NCBI RefSeq assembly: GCF_000826525.2
Contig: NZ_LN651330.1
Location: forward strand, 371,639-435,638
DNA: 64,000 nucleotides
Direction of reading: 5' to 3'
From: Mobilicoccus massiliensis
GTDB lineage: Bacteria; Actinomycetota; Actinomycetes; Actinomycetales; Dermatophilaceae
Below the pieces are notes generated by a model. The model had not been told where the DNA came from. It made no database searches and saw only the letters and a program-made list of their open reading frames with translations. Below are positions 52,934 through 63,203 of the stretch, in pieces. Positions within the stretch are counted from its first letter, which is position 1; every line of letters begins with the position of its first letter. Position numbers and translations under genes: made by a program.

Positions 52934-54055
52934 ATGAAGATCGGTGTTCCCGCCGAGGTCAAGAACCGCGAAGGCCGGGTGGCCATCACGCCGGCAGGCG
53001 TGCACGAACTGGTCCAGAACGGCCACGACGTCCACGTTCAGAAGGGTGCCGGTCTCGGCTCCTCCATCACCGACGAGCAGTTCAAGGCGCAGGGCGCGAC
53101 CATCATCGACTCGGTCGACGACGTGTGGGGCGACGCCGAGCTGATCCTCAAGGTCAAGGAGCCCATCGAGCAGGAGTACCAGTACCTGCGCAAGGACCTG
53201 ACCCTGTTCACCTACCTCCACCTGGCGGCCGACCGCCCGCTCACCGAGCGCCTCCTCGAGTCGGGTACGACCTCCATCGCGTACGAGACGGTGCAGCTGG
53301 CCAACGGCGCGCTCCCGCTGCTCTACCCGATGTCGGAGGTCGCCGGCTGCCTCGCCCCGCAGGTCGGCGCCCACAGCCTCATGGCTCCTTACGGCGGCCG
53401 CGGCGTGCTCATGGGCGGTATCGGCGGCGTGGCCAGCGCCAAGGTCGTCGTCCTCGGCGGCGGTGTCGCCGGGCAGAACGCGGCCAACATCGCGGTGGGC
53501 ATGGGGGCCGACGTCACGATCCTCGACACCAACCTCGACAAGCTGCGTCAGATCTTCTGGCGCTGGTCGGGCCGCATCCACCAGCTGGCCTCCAACCAGC
53601 TCACGGTCGCCGAGCAGATCAGCCAGGCCGACCTCGTCATCGGCTCCGTCCTCATCCCCGGCGCCAAGGCGCCCAAGCTCGTCACCGACGACATGGTCGC
53701 CAACATGAAGCCGGGCTCCGTGCTCGTCGACATCGCGATCGACCAGGGCGGCTGCTTCGAGGGTTCGCGGGCCACCACGCACGACGACCCGACGTTCCCG
53801 GTGCACAACTCCGTGTACTACTGCGTCGCCAACATGCCCGGTGCGGTGCCCAACACCTCGACCTACGCGCTCACCAACGCGACGATGCCCTACGCCGTCG
53901 CGATCGCGAACAAGGGCTGGCGCGCCGCGCTCGAGGCCGACCCGGCGCTCGTCCCGGGTCTCAACACCCACGACGGCAAGCTCACGTACGAGGCCGTCGC
54001 ACAGGCCTTCGACCTCGACTACACCCCGGCGGCCGAGGTTCTCGCCGGCGTGTGA
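52934..54055 (+). CDS. ald: Alanine dehydrogenase
   Basis: 373 residues after [28 protein letters not shown] at the N-terminus, KVKEP with the substrate Lys near residue 75, [14 protein letters not shown] with the catalytic His near 96, and the NAD fold [17 protein letters not shown] are all present. The enzyme reversibly deaminates L-alanine to pyruvate and ammonia with NAD, as hexamer, in the cytoplasm. It is intact with the normal length (about 370). Confidence 0.95.
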   Translation: MKIGVPAEVKNREGRVAITPAGVHELVQNGHDVHVQKGAGLGSSITDEQFKAQGATIIDSVDDVWGDAELILKVKEPIEQEYQYLRKDLTLFTYLHLAADRPLTERLLESGTTSIAYETVQLANGALPLLYPMSEVAGCLAPQVGAHSLMAPYGGRGVLMGGIGGVASAKVVVLGGGVAGQNAANIAVGMGADVTILDTNLDKLRQIFWRWSGRIHQLASNQLTVAEQISQADLVIGSVLIPGAKAPKLVTDDMVANMKPGSVLVDIAIDQGGCFEGSRATTHDDPTFPVHNSVYYCVANMPGAVPNTSTYALTNATMPYAVAIANKGWRAALEADPALVPGLNTHDGKLTYEAVAQAFDLDYTPAAEVLAGV

Positions 54056-54173
54056 TGAGTCACATCGACGCCGCTCCGACTGCTTCGTCGCACGTCGGGG
54101 CGGCGTCGCCGTGCGCGCGCGACCGCTGAATCGCGGGGACCAATGTCCGTCTGGCCAGCGGTCTTGCAAACTA

Positions 54174-54190
54174 AGATCCTTGGTGGATCT
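54174..54190. promoter_or_regulatory. Candidate operator AGATCC-n5-GGATCT upstream of sdhC
   Basis: A perfect 6-base dyad with 5-base spacer, 114 bases before the sdhC GTG, in a locally less GC-rich patch likely to hold the operon promoter. By eye; no regulator known to me. Confidence 0.35.
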
Positions 54191-54303
54191 ACGCTTACGC
54201 ACGGTGATCACTCGCCCGGCAGGTCGGGTGACAACCCTTCTCCCCCGCCGTGGGCGGACCGTACGACACACATTCGACTCGCAGAACAGGGCAGGCTTCG
54301 CTC

Positions 54304-55002
54304 GTGGCTACATCGACTCTGACAACGCAACGGAGTTCGGCTCGTTCGACCATCGGTCTGAAGATCTTGATGGCCGTCTCGGGCTTGTTCTTCGTCTTCT
54401 ACGTCCTGGCGCACATGTACGGCAACCTCAAGATCCTTGCCGGTCACCAGGCCTTCGACACGTACGCCCACCACCTCCGCACGCTCGGTGAGCCCATGCT
54501 CCCGTACTCGGGGTTCCTGTGGGTGTTCCGCCTGGTGCTCATCGTCGCGCTCCTCGCGCACCTCTACTCGGCCTTCAACCTGTGGAGTCGCGCCGGCCAC
54601 GCCCGCGGGCACCGGTACCTGGTCAAGGACGCGATGCACACCTCGATCTCCTCGCGCACGATGCGCTGGGGCGGTGTCGCGTTGCTGCTGTTCATCGTCT
54701 TCCACCTGCTGCAGTTCACGTTCCGCTCGTTCTACGTCGGCACGGCGCCGGTCTCCTCACCCGCGGCCATGGTCGTCGCGGCCTTCCAGACGTGGTGGCT
54801 CACGCTGATCTACGTCATCGCGATGATCGCCCTCGGCCTCCACCTTCACCACGGCACCTGGAGCGCGTTCCAGACCCTCGGATTCACCAACTCCGCCAAG
54901 TCCCGGGCGATCGCCAAGGGAGCGGGTGCCGTGATCGCGGGTCTCGTCGTGCTCGGCTTCCTCATCCCGCCGCTCGCCATCCAGTTCGGCATCATCAAGT
55001 AA
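54304..55002 (+). CDS. sdhC: Succinate dehydrogenase cytochrome b subunit
   Basis: 232 residues from GTG. Five membrane helices with haem-ligand histidines in [39 protein letters not shown] and [11 protein letters not shown]: the type B, di-haem single-subunit anchor (Bacillus/actinobacterial type). It binds sdhA-sdhB to the membrane and passes electrons to menaquinone. Followed 13 bases later by sdhA. The upstream extension of the frame would be less typical. Confidence 0.92.
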   Translation: MATSTLTTQRSSARSTIGLKILMAVSGLFFVFYVLAHMYGNLKILAGHQAFDTYAHHLRTLGEPMLPYSGFLWVFRLVLIVALLAHLYSAFNLWSRAGHARGHRYLVKDAMHTSISSRTMRWGGVALLLFIVFHLLQFTFRSFYVGTAPVSSPAAMVVAAFQTWWLTLIYVIAMIALGLHLHHGTWSAFQTLGFTNSAKSRAIAKGAGAVIAGLVVLGFLIPPLAIQFGIIK

Positions 55003-55015
55003 GGCGACCTCAGCA

Positions 55016-57022
55016 ATGACTCAGACGTACACCGAGGAGACCAACTCCAACGCCGGCGACCTCATCCATGGTCTGTACCGCGAGGGCACACCTCTGGAGG
55101 ACACCAAGGCCCCGAGTGGTCCCATCCAGGGCCGCTGGAACCAGCGCAAGTTCGACGCCAAGCTCGTCAACCCGGCCAACCGTCGCAAGCTGTCGATCAT
55201 CATGGTCGGCACCGGCCTCGCCGGTGGCGCGGCGGCCGCGACGCTCGGCGAGGCGGGCTACAACGTCAAGGCGTTCTGCTACCAGGACAGCCCGCGGCGC
55301 GCGCACTCCATCGCGGCCCAGGGCGGCATCAACGCGGCGAAGAACTACAAGGAGGACGGCGACTCCGTCTACCGCCTCTTCTACGACACGGTCAAGGGCG
55401 GCGACTACCGCTCGCGCGAGGACAACGTGTACCGCCTCGCCGAGGTGAGCGCGAACATCATCGACCAGTGCGTCGCACAGGGTGTCCCGTTCGCCCGCGA
55501 GTACGGCGGCCTGCTCGACAACCGCTCGTTCGGTGGTGTGCAGGTCTCGCGCACGTTCTACGCCCGTGGCCAAACGGGTCAGCAGCTGCTCATCGGCGCC
55601 TACCAGGCGCTCGAGCGGCAGATCGCGGCCGGTACGGTCGAGATGTTCGCCCGCCACGAGATGATGGAGCTCATCGTCGTCGACGGCGTCGCGCGCGGCA
55701 TCATCGCCCGCGACATGGTCAGCGGCGAGGTTGAGACCCACCTCGCCGACGCGGTCGTGCTCTGCACCGGCGGCTACGGCAACGTCTTCTTCCTCTCCAC
55801 CAACGCGATGGGCTGCAACGTCACCGCCACGTGGCGGGCGTACCGCAAGGGCGCGTACTTCGCCAACCCCTGCTACACGCAGATCCACCCCACGTGCATC
55901 CCCGTGCACGGCACCGACCAGTCCAAGCTCACGCTCATGTCGGAGTCGCTGCGCAACGACGGACGCATCTGGGTGCCCAAGCGCAAGGAGGACTGCGACA
56001 AGGACCCGCGGCAGATCCCCGAGGAGGACCGCGACTACTACCTCGAGCGCATCTACCCGAGCTTCGGCAACCTCGTTCCACGTGATATCGCCTCCCGTCA
56101 GGCGAAGAACATGTGCGACGAGGGTCGCGGCGTCGGCCCGGAGGTCGAGGGCCAGGGTCGTCGTGGTGTGTACCTCGACTTCGCCGACGCCATCGACCGC
56201 ATGGGCAAGGACACGGTCTCGGCCAAGTACGGCAACCTCTTCGACATGTACGAGCGCATCACGGGTGAGAACCCGTACGAGGTCCCGATGCGCATCTACC
56301 CGGCCGTGCACTACACGATGGGCGGGCTGTGGGTCGACTACGACCTGGAGTCGACCATCCCGGGCCTGTTCGTCGGCGGCGAGGCCAACTTCTCCGACCA
56401 CGGCGCGAACCGCCTCGGCGCATCGGCCCTCATGCAGGGCCTGTCCGACGGGTACTTCGTGTTGCCGAACACGCTCCGCGACTACCTCGCGGGCGGTCCG
56501 TACCCGAAGATTTCCGAGGACCACCCGGCGGTCGTCGAGGCGCAGCAGAGCGTGCGTTCGCGCATCGACCACTTCCTCAACTCCGGCGGCACCCGCTCGG
56601 TCGACAGCTACCACAAGGAGCTCGGCCACCTCATGTGGGAGTACTGCGGCATGGAGCGCACCGAGGAGGGGCTGAAGTACGCGATCGGTCGCATCCGCGA
56701 ACTCAAGAAGGAGTTCTGGAGCAACCTTCGTGTGCTGGGCAGCGCCGACGAGCTCAACCAGAGCCTCGAGCGGGCCGGCCGCGTCGCCGACTTCTTCGAG
56801 CTCGGCGAGCTCATGTGCATCGACGCACTGCACCGTCGGGAGTCCTGCGGCGGTCACTTCCGCGCCGAGAGCCAGACGGAGGAGGGTGAGGCGCTGCGTC
56901 ACGACGACGAGTTCGCCTACGTGGCGGCCTGGCAGTTCGCCGGTGACGACCAGCCCCCGATCCTGCACAAGGAAGACCTCGTGTACGAGTTCATCGAGAT
57001 GAAGCAGCGGAGCTACAAGTGA
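55016..57022 (+). CDS. sdhA: Succinate dehydrogenase/fumarate reductase flavoprotein subunit
   Basis: 668 residues. [20 protein letters not shown] is the FAD fold; [17 protein letters not shown] has the His for covalent [12 protein letters not shown] and [15 protein letters not shown] mark the substrate and capping regions. The protein oxidises succinate to fumarate on the cytoplasmic face. The length is that of the non-classical, longer actinobacterial type. The stop overlaps the sdhB GTG (GTGA). Confidence 0.95.
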   Translation: MTQTYTEETNSNAGDLIHGLYREGTPLEDTKAPSGPIQGRWNQRKFDAKLVNPANRRKLSIIMVGTGLAGGAAAATLGEAGYNVKAFCYQDSPRRAHSIAAQGGINAAKNYKEDGDSVYRLFYDTVKGGDYRSREDNVYRLAEVSANIIDQCVAQGVPFAREYGGLLDNRSFGGVQVSRTFYARGQTGQQLLIGAYQALERQIAAGTVEMFARHEMMELIVVDGVARGIIARDMVSGEVETHLADAVVLCTGGYGNVFFLSTNAMGCNVTATWRAYRKGAYFANPCYTQIHPTCIPVHGTDQSKLTLMSESLRNDGRIWVPKRKEDCDKDPRQIPEEDRDYYLERIYPSFGNLVPRDIASRQAKNMCDEGRGVGPEVEGQGRRGVYLDFADAIDRMGKDTVSAKYGNLFDMYERITGENPYEVPMRIYPAVHYTMGGLWVDYDLESTIPGLFVGGEANFSDHGANRLGASALMQGLSDGYFVLPNTLRDYLAGGPYPKISEDHPAVVEAQQSVRSRIDHFLNSGGTRSVDSYHKELGHLMWEYCGMERTEEGLKYAIGRIRELKKEFWSNLRVLGSADELNQSLERAGRVADFFELGELMCIDALHRRESCGGHFRAESQTEEGEALRHDDEFAYVAAWQFAGDDQPPILHKEDLVYEFIEMKQRSYK

Positions 57023-57771
57023 GACTCACACTCAAGATCTGGCGTCAGCGCGGGCCGCTCGAGGAGGGGGGCGCCGAGACGTTCCAGCTCGACCACGTGT
57101 CGGAGGACAGCTCCTTCCTCGAGATGCTCGACATGCTCAACGAGCAGCTCAACGAGGAGGGCATCGAGCCCATCGCCTTCGACAGCGACTGCCGTGAGGG
57201 CATCTGCGGCATGTGCGGGCTGGTCATCAACGGCAAGCCGCACGGCAACGACGGCACCGGTTCCAACACGACCACGTGCCAGTTGCACATGCGCACGTTC
57301 AACGACGGCGACACGATCACCATCGAGCCGTGGCGCGCCACGGCGTTCCCGGTGATCAAGGACCTCGTCGTCGACCGCAGCGCGTTGGACCGCATCATCC
57401 AGGCGGGCGGCTTCATCTCGGCCAACACCGGGTCGGCGCCCGAGGCGCACGCGGTGCCCGTGCAGAAGAGCAAGGCCGACCGTGCCTTCGAGGCCGCGGC
57501 CTGCATCGGCTGCGGCGCGTGCGTGGCGGCCTGCCCGAACGCGTCGTCGATGCTGTTCACCGGAGCGAAGGTCACGCACCTCGCCGAGCTGCCGCAGGGT
57601 CAGCCGGAGCGGTGGAAGCGTGCCCTCGCGATGGTGGCCCAGCAGGACGGCGAGGGCTTCGGTGGCTGCACCAACATCGGTGCCTGCGCGGCTGCCTGCC
57701 CCAAGGACATCCCGATGGATGTCATCTCCACCCTCAACGGCGACCTGCGCAAGGCCCCCAGCCGGGTCTGA
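57019..57771 (+). CDS. sdhB: Succinate dehydrogenase iron-sulfur subunit
   Basis: 250 residues. Three cluster sites are visible: [17 protein letters not shown] for [2Fe-2S] near residue 58, [13 protein letters not shown] for [4Fe-4S] near 161, and [15 protein letters not shown] for [3Fe-4S] near 216. Electrons pass from FAD in SdhA to haem in SdhC. It ends the sdhCAB operon, with a terminator hairpin just downstream. Sequence normal. Confidence 0.95.
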   Translation: MRLTLKIWRQRGPLEEGGAETFQLDHVSEDSSFLEMLDMLNEQLNEEGIEPIAFDSDCREGICGMCGLVINGKPHGNDGTGSNTTTCQLHMRTFNDGDTITIEPWRATAFPVIKDLVVDRSALDRIIQAGGFISANTGSAPEAHAVPVQKSKADRAFEAAACIGCGACVAACPNASSMLFTGAKVTHLAELPQGQPERWKRALAMVAQQDGEGFGGCTNIGACAAACPKDIPMDVISTLNGDLRKAPSRV

Positions 57772-57790
57772 CGCGCGCAGCGCCCACGAA

Positions 57791-57840
57791 CGAACGGCCC
57801 GGATTCCCTTCGGAGGGGATCCGGGCCGTTCGTCGTTTCT
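57791..57840 (+). terminator. Terminator between sdhB and the TRAP operon
   Basis: CGAACGGCCCGGAT pairs with ATCCGGGCCGTTCG (one extra base on one arm), loop TTCGGAGG-like, followed by TCGTTTCT. It lies between convergent genes and could serve both. Confidence 0.85.
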
Positions 57841-57861
57841 GCCGTTCGTCGTGGGTGCGGT

Positions 57862-58860
57862 TCAGTTCTTGGCACGAAGCTGCTGCAACGCGCGTTCGGA
57901 GCCGGGGTGCAGGGGAATGGGCTCGGCCTTGTCCGCGGTCTCGAGCCGGATGTCCTTGCCGGCCGGGTGAGCGGCGGTCAGCGCCTTCTGCTGGGTGAAG
58001 ACGAGCGTCGTGAGGGCACAGGCGAGGTTCGCCGGCATGTCGTCGCGCACGAGCAGGACGTTGGGCACGGCCACGGTCTTGACGTCCTCGGACATGCCGT
58101 AGGTCGCGGCCGGGACGGTCGCGGTGTCGTACACGGCGGACTTCTTCTTCATCGCCGGCAGCAGCGGAGTGGGATCGATCATGCGCAGCTTCTCGGCGCC
58201 GACCGACGTGTAGAGGTCGGTGAGCGCCGAGGTCGGCAGACCACCGGACCAGACGAGTCCGTCGATCGAGCCGTCCTTCATCCCGTCGACGGTCTTGGTG
58301 AGGTCGAGGCGCTGCCGGGTCACATCGGACTCCTTGAGTCCGGCGGCCTCGATGAGTCGCAACGAGATCGCCTCGGTGCCCGAGAGCGGCGATCCGGTCG
58401 AGATCTTCTTGCCCTTGAAGTCGGCGACCGATCGGATGCCGGAGTCGGCGCGCACGACGATCTGTGTGTAGTTGGGGTAGATCCGGCCGATGCTCGCGAT
58501 CTTCTGCGGTCCGGTGAACTTGCCGGTGCCCTTGACGGCGGTGTCGGCCGTGTCGGCGAGGGAGAACGCGACGTCGTAGTCGCCCTTGACGAGTTGCTGG
58601 ATGTTCTGGACCGACGCGCCCGTCTCGGAGGCGCCCGCGCGGATGTCGGTGTTCGCGTTGACGAGCCGCGCGATCGCGCCGCCCATGACGTAGTAGACGC
58701 CGGTGGAGTTGCCGGTCGCGATCGTGATGCGCCCCGATCCGGCGTCGCAGCCGGCGGGGTCCTGGTTCGAGCCCGCGACGCGGGCGGTGTGGCCGCCCAG
58801 GCCGGCAGCGCCGAGCATCGCGATGGTGAGTCCGACGGCCCACGGGATGTTGACCTTCAT
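57862..58860 (-). CDS. TAXI-family TRAP transporter solute-binding protein
   Basis: 332 residues with an N-terminal signal-like helix (IPWAVGLTIAMLGAAGLGG). The mature part has the TAXI pattern: ITIATGNSTGVYYVMGGAIARLVN near residue 48, ASVQNIQQLVKGDYDVAFSL and KGKKISTGSPLSGTEAISLR. It binds an unknown small acid (glutamate, dicarboxylates or similar in characterised relatives) and delivers it to the fused TRAP membrane protein whose gene overlaps by 4 bases. Confidence 0.85.
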   Translation of the reverse strand: MKVNIPWAVGLTIAMLGAAGLGGHTARVAGSNQDPAGCDAGSGRITIATGNSTGVYYVMGGAIARLVNANTDIRAGASETGASVQNIQQLVKGDYDVAFSLADTADTAVKGTGKFTGPQKIASIGRIYPNYTQIVVRADSGIRSVADFKGKKISTGSPLSGTEAISLRLIEAAGLKESDVTRQRLDLTKTVDGMKDGSIDGLVWSGGLPTSALTDLYTSVGAEKLRMIDPTPLLPAMKKKSAVYDTATVPAATYGMSEDVKTVAVPNVLLVRDDMPANLACALTTLVFTQQKALTAAHPAGKDIRLETADKAEPIPLHPGSERALQQLRAKN

Positions 58861-61004
58861 CGGGTGACCTTTCGGGTGCGCAGGAGGTGGAGGGCCAAGG
58901 TGACGGCGAGGAGAACCAAGCCGATGCCGACGCTGAGCGGCTGCAGGTAGAGCAGGAGCACGGCCGCGAGCAGGAAGCCGACGCGCTCGACCGGGTTGAC
59001 ACGGCCGCGGATCCAGGCGCCTGTGGCGGCGGCCAGTGAGGCGACGGCGAGCATGCTGACGACGACGGCGAGGACGATCGGGCCGGGTTCGCCCGTGAGG
59101 AGCAGGTGGGCGCCGTTGGGGGTGACGACGAACGCGAGCGGGGCGAGGAACGCGGGCAGGGTGTACTTGCACGCCTGCCACATCGTGTCGATGACCTTGC
59201 CGCCCGTGATCGCGGCCGAGGCGACCGCGGCCAGCGCCGTCGGCGGCGAGACCTCCGAGAGCACGGCGTAGTAGAAGATGAACATCGCCACGGCTGCCGG
59301 CGCGACGCCGAGCGAGATGAGCGCTGGCCCGATGACGACCCAGGCGAGGATGAACGAGGCCGTGACCGGTACGGCGAGGCCGAGCACGAGGATCGCGATC
59401 GCCGAGAACACCGCGCTGAGAATGACGAGCACGGCCGGGTTGGGTGAGATCGCGCCCGCGATCGCGACGAGGAACTCCGAGAGCACCTGCGCGAGTCCGG
59501 TCTTCGCGATGCTCGACGTGATGACGCCCGCGGCGGCGCAGACCGCGATGACCGGCAACGCGGTACGCACACCCTCCGAGAGGGCGCGGGCGATCGTGGC
59601 TCCGAGCGCGACGAGGCCACCGCGGGGCCCCTCGTCGGCCTGGGCGGCGGGCTCGCTGCTCATGTCCCGATCGAGGCCGGAGTCGGGCAGGTGCCCGGTG
59701 AACAGCACCTCGAGGAGGGCGAAGACGAGCGCCGTGAGGGTGGCGTAGACGACGGCCTTGAACGGCGGGATGTCGAGGGCGAGGAACAGCACGATCACAC
59801 CGAGGCTGATGAAGTGGTAGCCGAACCGGCGCAGCAGCGCAAGCGTGGCGGGCACGCGCACGTCGACCCGACTCACCCCGAACCGGCGGGCGTCGGCCTC
59901 GACCGCGAGGAAGATCCCCAGGTAGTAGAGGATCGTCGGCACGACCGCCCACGTGAGCACCTGGATGTACGGCACGTTGAGGTACTCGGCGATGATGAAC
60001 GCCGCGGCGCCCATCGTCGGCGGCGAGAGGATCGCGCCGATGCCCGAGGCGGCGAGCATTCCGCCGGCGGCCTCGCGGGGGTAGCCGGCGCGCTGCAGGA
60101 TCGGCCACGCGAACGAGCCGAGAGTCACCGCGGTCGCGGTGCCCGAGCCCGACACCGTGCCGAGCAGAAAGCCCGAGGTCGCGACGGTGCGACCGGGCGC
60201 GGCGGCCGACTTGCGGAACAGCGAGAGGCTGAACTCGACGAAGAACCCGCCGGCGCCGGTGAGCCGGAGCACGGAGCCGTAGATCGTGAACAGCACGATG
60301 TACGTGGCGGCGACGTCGAGGGGGACGCCGAAGAAGCCGCTCGCCTCGTTGTAGAGGCTGTTGACGATCTGCGCGAGGTCGAGACCCTGGTGCGCGATGT
60401 CCCATTCGAGCGGGAGCAGGCCACCGAACCACGCGTACGCGAAGAAGAGCAGGGCTGCGGTGGGCAGCACCCAGCCGGTCGTCCGGTTGGCGGCCTCGAG
60501 CACGAGGACGAGCAACAGCACGCCCGCGACGATGTCGAGCGGCAACAGAGAACCCTGGCGGCTGAGGAACGCCGAGAACCCACCGCCGCCGAGAGGGCCC
60601 TCCGGCAGGGGGAGCACGGGGTACAACGCGACGACCATGGCCAGCACCGCCAGGGCCCAGTCGAGGATGCCCGGTCGGTCGGGACGACCGGGGTGTTCCG
60701 CCCGTTCGGGGGTGGGGCGCGAGCGGAGCGTGACGAGCGGTTCCGCGCGGTAGGTGAGGAACACCAGCGGGAGCGTGAGCCCGAGGAACACGACGAGGTA
60801 GAAGTGGCTGCCCTGCGGGAGGGGACGAAACACCTGCACGAGCACGAACGCCGCGACGAGCAGGCACCACACGAACACGAACCGGTCGAGCCGCGGGGGT
60901 AGTCGACGTGCCGGCTGCTCCTCCTCGTATCGAGCGATGAGCTCGTCGGTGTCCGCGGCCGTGCCGCGTTCCGCGGGATCGGTGGTGGGCAGCGATGCAG
61001 GCAT
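58857..61004 (-). CDS. Fused TRAP transporter membrane protein (DctQM-type)
   Basis: 715 residues, about 18-20 membrane helices. The N-terminal four-helix part equals the small (Q) subunit and the rest the large (M) subunit with TSGFLLGTVSGSGTATAV, AGGMLAASGIGAILSPPTMGA, and a second repeat ISPNPAVLVILSAVFSAIA. TRAP importers with a TAXI binding protein use an ion gradient instead of ATP. The cytoplasmic linker (SGLDRDMSSEPAAQADEG) joins halves. Operon of two genes. Confidence 0.88.
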   Translation of the reverse strand: MPASLPTTDPAERGTAADTDELIARYEEEQPARRLPPRLDRFVFVWCLLVAAFVLVQVFRPLPQGSHFYLVVFLGLTLPLVFLTYRAEPLVTLRSRPTPERAEHPGRPDRPGILDWALAVLAMVVALYPVLPLPEGPLGGGGFSAFLSRQGSLLPLDIVAGVLLLVLVLEAANRTTGWVLPTAALLFFAYAWFGGLLPLEWDIAHQGLDLAQIVNSLYNEASGFFGVPLDVAATYIVLFTIYGSVLRLTGAGGFFVEFSLSLFRKSAAAPGRTVATSGFLLGTVSGSGTATAVTLGSFAWPILQRAGYPREAAGGMLAASGIGAILSPPTMGAAAFIIAEYLNVPYIQVLTWAVVPTILYYLGIFLAVEADARRFGVSRVDVRVPATLALLRRFGYHFISLGVIVLFLALDIPPFKAVVYATLTALVFALLEVLFTGHLPDSGLDRDMSSEPAAQADEGPRGGLVALGATIARALSEGVRTALPVIAVCAAAGVITSSIAKTGLAQVLSEFLVAIAGAISPNPAVLVILSAVFSAIAILVLGLAVPVTASFILAWVVIGPALISLGVAPAAVAMFIFYYAVLSEVSPPTALAAVASAAITGGKVIDTMWQACKYTLPAFLAPLAFVVTPNGAHLLLTGEPGPIVLAVVVSMLAVASLAAATGAWIRGRVNPVERVGFLLAAVLLLYLQPLSVGIGLVLLAVTLALHLLRTRKVTR

Positions 61005-61090
61005 TGCGTCACGCTACCGATCCACGGCCCTGATCAGGGGTTTGGCGACGGTGAACGATGTGGAACGTGTCGGGGCAGGGTGGCGCGAAC

Positions 61091-61907
61091 GCCGAAACAG
61101 GCGTCTTCCCCCGGGTCTCCTCCGGTGTGGGCGCCGAAACAGGCGCCTTCGCCCGGGTCTCGTCCGGTGTGCGCGAGCGGTCGAGGGGGCGAAGCCGCCT
61201 GTTTCGGCGTTGACCCACCGTCACCTCGGCGGGCGGGGCGTGGGGGACGGTCGAGTCGGTCGTGGTCGACTTCGTCGGTGCCGGTGAGAGCGCCGAAACA
61301 GGCGCCTTCGCCCGGTTCTTGTCCGGGGTGGGCGAGCGGCCCAGAGGGCGAAGCCGCCTGTTTCGGCTGGGCCGTGGTCGTCGGGTTCGTCACCCGCGAG
61401 GAGCGCGAGTGGGCGTCGTGGGGCGGGGACGAGGTCCGCGCGGCCTGCCCCTGGGGTGCCGCACCGGAGCCGAAACAGGCGGGTTCGCCCGTGTGGTGGG
61501 CTTGCCTGTGCTGGTGAGCGGTGGGCGAACGCGCCTGTTTCGGCGTTCTCCACGGCCGAGTGGGGTCGTGGTCGACTTCGTCGGTGCCGGTGAGAGCGCC
61601 GAAACAGGCGTCTTCGCCCGGGTCTCCTCCGGGGTGGGCGAGCGGCCCAGAGGGCGAAGCCGCCTGTTTCGGCTGGGTCTTGGTCGTCCGGCTCGTCACC
61701 GGCGAGGACCGCGCGGGCGTCCTGGCGCGGGGAGGTCCGCGCGCCCTCCTGCTCACGGGGGTGCCGCAGCGGAGCTTCTGCCCCCTGGGGTGCCGCAGCG
61801 GAGCTCCTACCCCTTGGGGTGCCGCACCGGAGCCGAAACAGGCGGGTTTGCCCCTCTGGCCCGGCTTGCCTTTGCTGGCGCGCGGGGGCAAACGCGCCTG
61901 TTTCGGC
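61091..61907. repeat. Cluster of five 76-base palindromic elements plus one half
   Basis: Elements lie at 61133-61208, 61292-61367, 61469-61544, 61598-61673 and 61832-61907, each exactly 76 bases; a left half lies at 61091-61132. Each begins GCCGAAACAGGCG and ends CGCCTGTTTCGGC, with a further 7-8 paired bases (TTCGCCC/GGGCGAA). Two subtypes alternate: one with loop TCTCGTCCGGGGTGGGCG and a second with loop GGCTTGCCTGTGCTGG-like. At 61832 the inner arm reads TTTGCCC and the partner GGGCAAA, a paired change. Flanking DNA is duplicated with the elements (61258-61291 matches 61566-61597). No gene lies between 61005 and 61967; frames here encode only low-complexity peptides. Confidence 0.92.
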
Positions 61908-61967
61908 GTTCACCCCCCGTCACCCGGGCATACGCAAGGGGGCGGCGTCTCCGGGCTGCGACGTCGT

Positions 61968-62732
61968 CTACCCCTCGCGAGCGAGGAATTCGCCGAAGGT
62001 CGTCCGCCCGAACGGTGGGCCTGGAACCAGCTGCTCACCGTCCCGGTACGCCGCGAACGTGCGGCCGGGGAGACGCAGCGGCACCTGAGGCCGGTGTCTG
62101 CCACGGAGCCGCTGCCAGAGGCGGGCAAGGTCGCCGACCTGCAGCGTCTCCGGCCCACCGATGTCGGCGACCCGACCGGAGGGCCCCTGACCGACCAACT
62201 CGGCGAGTCGTGCCGCGACCTCGGGGACGTCGATGGGCTGCAGCGCGATCGCCGGAACGAGGAGCACGGGCAGCCGGTGCTGGGCCGAGAAGAGCCGCTC
62301 GACGAGGGAGTGGAACTGGGTGCTGCGCAGCACCGTGACCGGCAGTCCGGATCGGAGGGCGAGTTCCTCGGCGGCGGTCTTGTGGCGGTAGTAGGGCAGC
62401 GGGATCCGGTCGGAGCCGACGATGGACAGGTAGATCACGTGCGCCGGTTCCTTCTCGGGTCTCGACTCCACGCCGGCGATCAACGTGCGCATCATCTCCT
62501 CGTCACGACGGCCGTTGGTCGTGGCGAGATGTACCACCACGTCCACGCCGGCGAGGGCCGACGCGAGCCCATCTCCGGTCACGAGGTCGACCTCGACGAG
62601 CTGACCGGGGGTGCGGGCAGACCGCTCGGGGGTGCGGCTCGCGACGCGCACGTCGTGCCCAGCGCCGTGAAGGAGAGGCAACAGGGCGCGGCCGACCTGA
62701 CCCGTGCCGCCGGTGACGAGCACGACGCTCAT
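61968..62732 (-). CDS. NAD(P)-binding, NmrA/SDR-like reductase
   Basis: 254 residues. N-terminal VLVTGGTGQVGRALLPLL is the NAD(P) fold, followed by VVHLATTNGR, VIYLSIVGSDRI and YYRHKTAAEELALRSGLPV, the atypical SDR pattern of the NmrA/YwnB type. Substrate unknown; such proteins often serve as NADPH sensors or quinone reductases. The start overlaps the stop of the small membrane protein gene (ATGA), so the two are co-translated, and a MarR regulator is divergent. Confidence 0.82.
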   Translation of the reverse strand: MSVVLVTGGTGQVGRALLPLLHGAGHDVRVASRTPERSARTPGQLVEVDLVTGDGLASALAGVDVVVHLATTNGRRDEEMMRTLIAGVESRPEKEPAHVIYLSIVGSDRIPLPYYRHKTAAEELALRSGLPVTVLRSTQFHSLVERLFSAQHRLPVLLVPAIALQPIDVPEVAARLAELVGQGPSGRVADIGGPETLQVGDLARLWQRLRGRHRPQVPLRLPGRTFAAYRDGEQLVPGPPFGRTTFGEFLAREG

Positions 62733-63142
62733 GATGCAGCCTCCGGACGCGGGCAACGAAGGGCCACAGCGAGCAATGCGGCGGGCAGCGCCACCGAGAG
62801 GATCATCCCGACGGACGAGAACGTGCCTTGGGGGTGAAGCACGTGGAACACCGCATGGGGGAGCGCGAAGGTGAGGACGCAGATGAGCGCCAACACCGTC
62901 AGAGCGCGGTCCTGCCGCCAGAGCGCGGCCGCGATGACCGGGACGATCGCGAGCAGCCCCGAGCCGACGTCCCTCACGAGGTGCTCGTTGTAGGGCGGTA
63001 TGACGTCGGCCGTGGGGACGCGGGTGAAGAAGTCGCGCGGTGCCAACAGGGCCCAGGCTCCGATCACCAACTGTTGCGCGCCCAGGAGCAGGAGGCCGAG
63101 CCGGACTGCAGCTCGACCGAGGGTATGGGACGAACCGTTCAT
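62729..63142 (-). CDS. Small four-helix membrane protein
   Basis: 137 residues, four hydrophobic helices (AVRLGLLLLGAQQLVIGAWAL, VGSGLLAIVPVIAAALW, LTVLALICVLTFALPHAVFHVL, and a last one), with FFTRVPTADVIPPYNEHLVRDVG between helices 1 and 2. This pattern (..NEHLVRDVG..) recurs in small actinobacterial membrane proteins paired with MarR-regulated oxidoreductases, a family I cannot name with certainty. First gene of a two-gene unit. Confidence 0.7.
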   Translation of the reverse strand: MNGSSHTLGRAAVRLGLLLLGAQQLVIGAWALLAPRDFFTRVPTADVIPPYNEHLVRDVGSGLLAIVPVIAAALWRQDRALTVLALICVLTFALPHAVFHVLHPQGTFSSVGMILSVALPAALLAVALRCPRPEAAS

Positions 63143-63152
63143 CGCCACTCCG

Positions 63153-63174
63153 GTAGTTAGACGAATCTGACTAC
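63153..63174. promoter_or_regulatory. Likely MarR operator in the divergent spacer
   Basis: GTAGTTAGA and TCTGACTAC form a dyad (8 of 9 pairs) with CGAA between. It lies between the divergent MarR gene and membrane-protein/reductase unit and would cover both promoters. Confidence 0.65.
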
Positions 63175-63191
63175 TTGATCGATCGTCACGA

Positions 63192-63197
63192 TAGCGT
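63192..63197 (+). promoter_or_regulatory. Candidate -10 element (TAGCGT), leaderless start
   Basis: TAGCGT ends 6 bases before the GTG at 63204 of the MarR gene; there is no ribosome site. Confidence 0.5.
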
Positions 63198-63203
63198 GGC
63201 CTT

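Noticed and set aside
61034..61891. A 285-codon minus-strand frame (and a long plus-strand frame) across the palindromic cluster
   Set aside because: The encoded peptides are just translated repeats (PKQAASP/ACFG patterns) present on both strands, with no start signal or codon bias.
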